The position numbers and the translations under genes are program-made. The notes beneath the pieces were generated by a model. It ran no database searches. It saw only the letters and a list, made by a program, of their open reading frames with translations, and was not told where the DNA came from. From an uncultured Lachnospiraceae bacterium (GTDB taxonomy: Bacteria > Bacillota > Clostridia > Lachnospirales > Lachnospiraceae): 64,000 nucleotides of DNA. The DNA is taken from positions 9,301-73,300 of the forward strand of contig CAJUPF010000006.1 in the NCBI GenBank assembly GCA_910588565.1, written 5' to 3'. This document shows positions 62,257 through 64,000 of the stretch, in pieces (position 1 is the stretch's first letter; every line of letters begins with the position of its first letter).

Positions 62257-62793
62257 ATGCAGAAAATGAAGACAAAGTATCTGGTGTACGCGGCAGTGGC
62301 GATTGCCCTTGCGATGGTGACTTCCCGGATCAAACTTTTTTCACTGCCCATGGGCGGCGAAGTTACGCTTTTGAGTATGTTGTTTGTGGTATTGGTTGGC
62401 TATTGGTACGGCCCTGGCCCAGGGTTTGCGGCAGGAGCGGCGTATGGGCTGCTGCAGTTTGTAATAGAACCCTATTTTTTTACAATTCCCCAGGTAATTG
62501 TGGATTATCCGCTGGCTTTTGGAGCCCTTGGCCTCTCAGGTTTTTTTCATAATTCTCCAAATGGTCTGGCAAAAGGATACCTTGTGGCGGTGATTGGGAG
62601 AGGCGTCTTTGCATTTTTATCCGGCTGGATCTTTTTTGGCGCGTACGCGGCAGATTATGGCATGAGCGCACAGATGTATTCTCTGGCGTATAACGGCTCC
62701 TATCTGGCAGCGGAAGCAGTTATTACATTAATTGTGATTCACCTTCCGCCCGTGAAGAAAGCCGTAGAATATGTAAAAAGGATGGCGGTATAA
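62257..62793 (+). CDS. thiT: Thiamine transporter ThiT (ECF S-component)
   Basis: A 178-residue membrane protein of standard ThiT length with about six hydrophobic segments. MGGEVTLLSMLFVVLVGYWY and GPGPGFAAGAAYGLLQF are ThiT hallmarks and VDYPLAFGALGLSG lies in the binding pocket. It pairs with the shared ECF energising module encoded elsewhere to import thiamine. The riboswitch upstream supports the assignment. The TPP-dependent enzyme at 23246 would be one user of the vitamin. Confidence 0.94.
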   Translation: MQKMKTKYLVYAAVAIALAMVTSRIKLFSLPMGGEVTLLSMLFVVLVGYWYGPGPGFAAGAAYGLLQFVIEPYFFTIPQVIVDYPLAFGALGLSGFFHNSPNGLAKGYLVAVIGRGVFAFLSGWIFFGAYAADYGMSAQMYSLAYNGSYLAAEAVITLIVIHLPPVKKAVEYVKRMAV

Positions 62794-62894
62794 AAATTCT
62801 GTTTCAAAATCTCTGGGTCTGTAGTAAAATAACATACAGCATTTATGGTCAGTCACTTAAAAAATTTACTGCAAGATTACAGGAGGTATAAAAA

Positions 62895-63920
62895 GTGCAA
62901 AAAGTTACATTGGGAAAGACACAGATTACAGTAAACAAAAATGGCTTTGGCGCTCTGCCGATACAGAGGATTTCCCTGCAGGAAGCGGCTGCGCTGGTGA
63001 GAAAGGCCTATGAGGCGGGGATGGATTATTTTGACACGGCAAGGGTCTATACGGACAGTGAAGAAAAGCTGGGCGCGGCTCTTTCGGATGTCCGCAGCCA
63101 TGTGTATCTTGCGACAAAGACAATGGCACAGACTGCGGAGGGCTTTTGGAAGGATTTGGAAACATCGTTAAAACTGCTTAGGACAGACTACATAGATATC
63201 TACCAGTTTCATAATCCGGCATTCTGCCCAAAGCCCGGGGATGAAAGCGGCCTTTATGACGCGGCGCTTAAGGCTAAGAAACAGGGGAAGATCCGGCATA
63301 TTGGAATCACCAATCACCGTATCGCCGTAGCGCAGGAAGCGATTGACTCCGGTTTATATGATACACTGCAGTTCCCATTCTGCTATCTGGCGACAGAGAA
63401 GGATACAGCCCTCGTGGAGGCTTGTAAAAAGGCGGATATGGGTTTTGTGGCGATGAAGGCTCTTTCCGGAGGCCTGATTACCAATTCCAAAGCCGCCTAC
63501 GCATTTTTGGCACAGTATGATAATGTCCTGCCGATCTGGGGCGTGCAGCGGACAGAGGAACTGGAGGAATTTATTTCCTATATTGAACATCCGCCCAAAA
63601 TGACAGAGGAACTGCAGGCGTTGATTGATCGTGACAGAACGGAGCTTAGCGGAGAATTTTGCCGCGGCTGCGGCTATTGTATGCCCTGCCCGGTTGGAAT
63701 CGAAATTAATAACTGTGCCAGAATGTCGCTTTTGCTGCGCCGTTCCCCCTCACAGCTGCAGCTGACGGACGAGGCTCAGGCAAAGATGAAAAAGATAGAA
63801 GACTGCCTGCATTGTGGAAAATGTAAAGGGAAATGTCCTTACGGACTGGATACGCCGTCTCTTCTGGAGAAAAATTATGAAGATTATAAACGGATTTTGG
63901 CCGGGGAAGTTCAGGTATAG
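62895..63920 (+). CDS. Aldo/keto reductase with C-terminal 4Fe-4S motifs
   Basis: A 341-residue protein starting GTG 62895 after AGGAGG. The barrel has NGFGALPIQR, AGMDYFDTARVYTDSEEKLG (the Asp-Tyr catalytic region) and YLATKTMAQ. YIDIYQFHNPAF has the catalytic His, and GKIRHIGITNHR follows. The C-terminus has CRGCGYCMPCPVGI (about 253-266) and CLHCGKCKGKCPYG (about 304-317), two ferredoxin-like cysteine motifs. This type is common in anaerobes. The substrate is unknown. The last 80 bases of the window show no gene. Confidence 0.87.
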   Translation: MQKVTLGKTQITVNKNGFGALPIQRISLQEAAALVRKAYEAGMDYFDTARVYTDSEEKLGAALSDVRSHVYLATKTMAQTAEGFWKDLETSLKLLRTDYIDIYQFHNPAFCPKPGDESGLYDAALKAKKQGKIRHIGITNHRIAVAQEAIDSGLYDTLQFPFCYLATEKDTALVEACKKADMGFVAMKALSGGLITNSKAAYAFLAQYDNVLPIWGVQRTEELEEFISYIEHPPKMTEELQALIDRDRTELSGEFCRGCGYCMPCPVGIEINNCARMSLLLRRSPSQLQLTDEAQAKMKKIEDCLHCGKCKGKCPYGLDTPSLLEKNYEDYKRILAGEVQV

Positions 63921-64000
63921 TGATAAGGATAAAAAAGTAACCGTTCAGTTTGCGGCCGGGTTAGGCCGTGAACCAATGTCATGAACTTAAGGGGCAAGCG

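Noticed and set aside
62..63590. Minus-strand open frames throughout the window
   Set aside because: All lie antisense inside well-supported + strand genes, lack ribosome binding sites and have no family motifs.

Overview
The window reads as part of a chromosome from a motile, Gram-positive anaerobe of the Lachnospiraceae (Clostridia). The reasons are the flagellin N-terminus of the MVVQHNLTAMN type, the fliW-csrA pair in the late flagellar operon, strong AGGAGG ribosome binding sites, moderate to low GC, and a thiT transporter behind a TPP riboswitch. Essentially all genes lie on the + strand. Every identification is by reading motifs; no database search was run.

Layout. Bases 1-4020: the tail of a TerD-like gene, a 49-bp tandem repeat, a Ca2+-type P-type ATPase and a HAD phosphatase ending in a terminator. 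Bases 4054-14334: a late flagellar operon (flgM, flgN, two flgK paralogues, flgL, fliW, csrA, flaG, fliD, fliS, a FliT-like gene) with a sigma-28 promoter in front, a second inside, and a terminator at the end. Bases 14424-16230: an AAA-ATPase/PD-(D/E)XK gene plus a decayed fragment of a second copy. Bases 16250-19055: two near-identical flagellin genes, each with its own sigma-28 promoter, structured leader, CsrA-type hairpin and terminator. A third sigma-28 promoter with a vestigial flagellin leader follows and leads into the glycosylation island.

Bases 19324-52840 form a long, tightly packed glycosylation island. It holds a Maf-type flagellin glycosyltransferase, many GT-A and GT-B glycosyltransferases, a TPP-dependent acetolactate-synthase-like enzyme, two radical SAM/SPASM proteins and several FkbM or C-methyltransferases. 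It also holds a NeuB-cupin fusion, an FdtA/FdtB-like 3-amino-sugar pair, an ATP-grasp enzyme, SDRs, a HAD phosphatase, three tandem CgeB-like transferases, and a CDP-3,6-dideoxyhexose block (two cytidylyltransferases, rfbG, rfbH). The part from about 21.5 to 38 kb looks more AT-rich than the flagellar and legionaminic-acid blocks. An Rpn-type nuclease gene with an elaborate leader separates this from bases 54098-61433, a complete-looking legionaminic acid set (legH, legI, legG, legF, ptmE, legB, legC) that also has a sigma-28-like promoter. The window ends with a small XRE regulator, TPP-riboswitch-thiT, and an aldo/keto reductase with ferredoxin-like Cys motifs.

How it fits together (inference). 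Once the hook is finished FlgM is exported and sigma-28 is released. Sigma-28 then drives the filament caps and junctions, flagellin, the Maf island and legionaminic acid synthesis together. FliW-CsrA can tune flagellin translation through the leader hairpins. The products suggest a flagellin O-glycan containing legionaminic acid and possibly a methylated, branched 3,6-dideoxy sugar and a 3-amino-3,6-dideoxy sugar.
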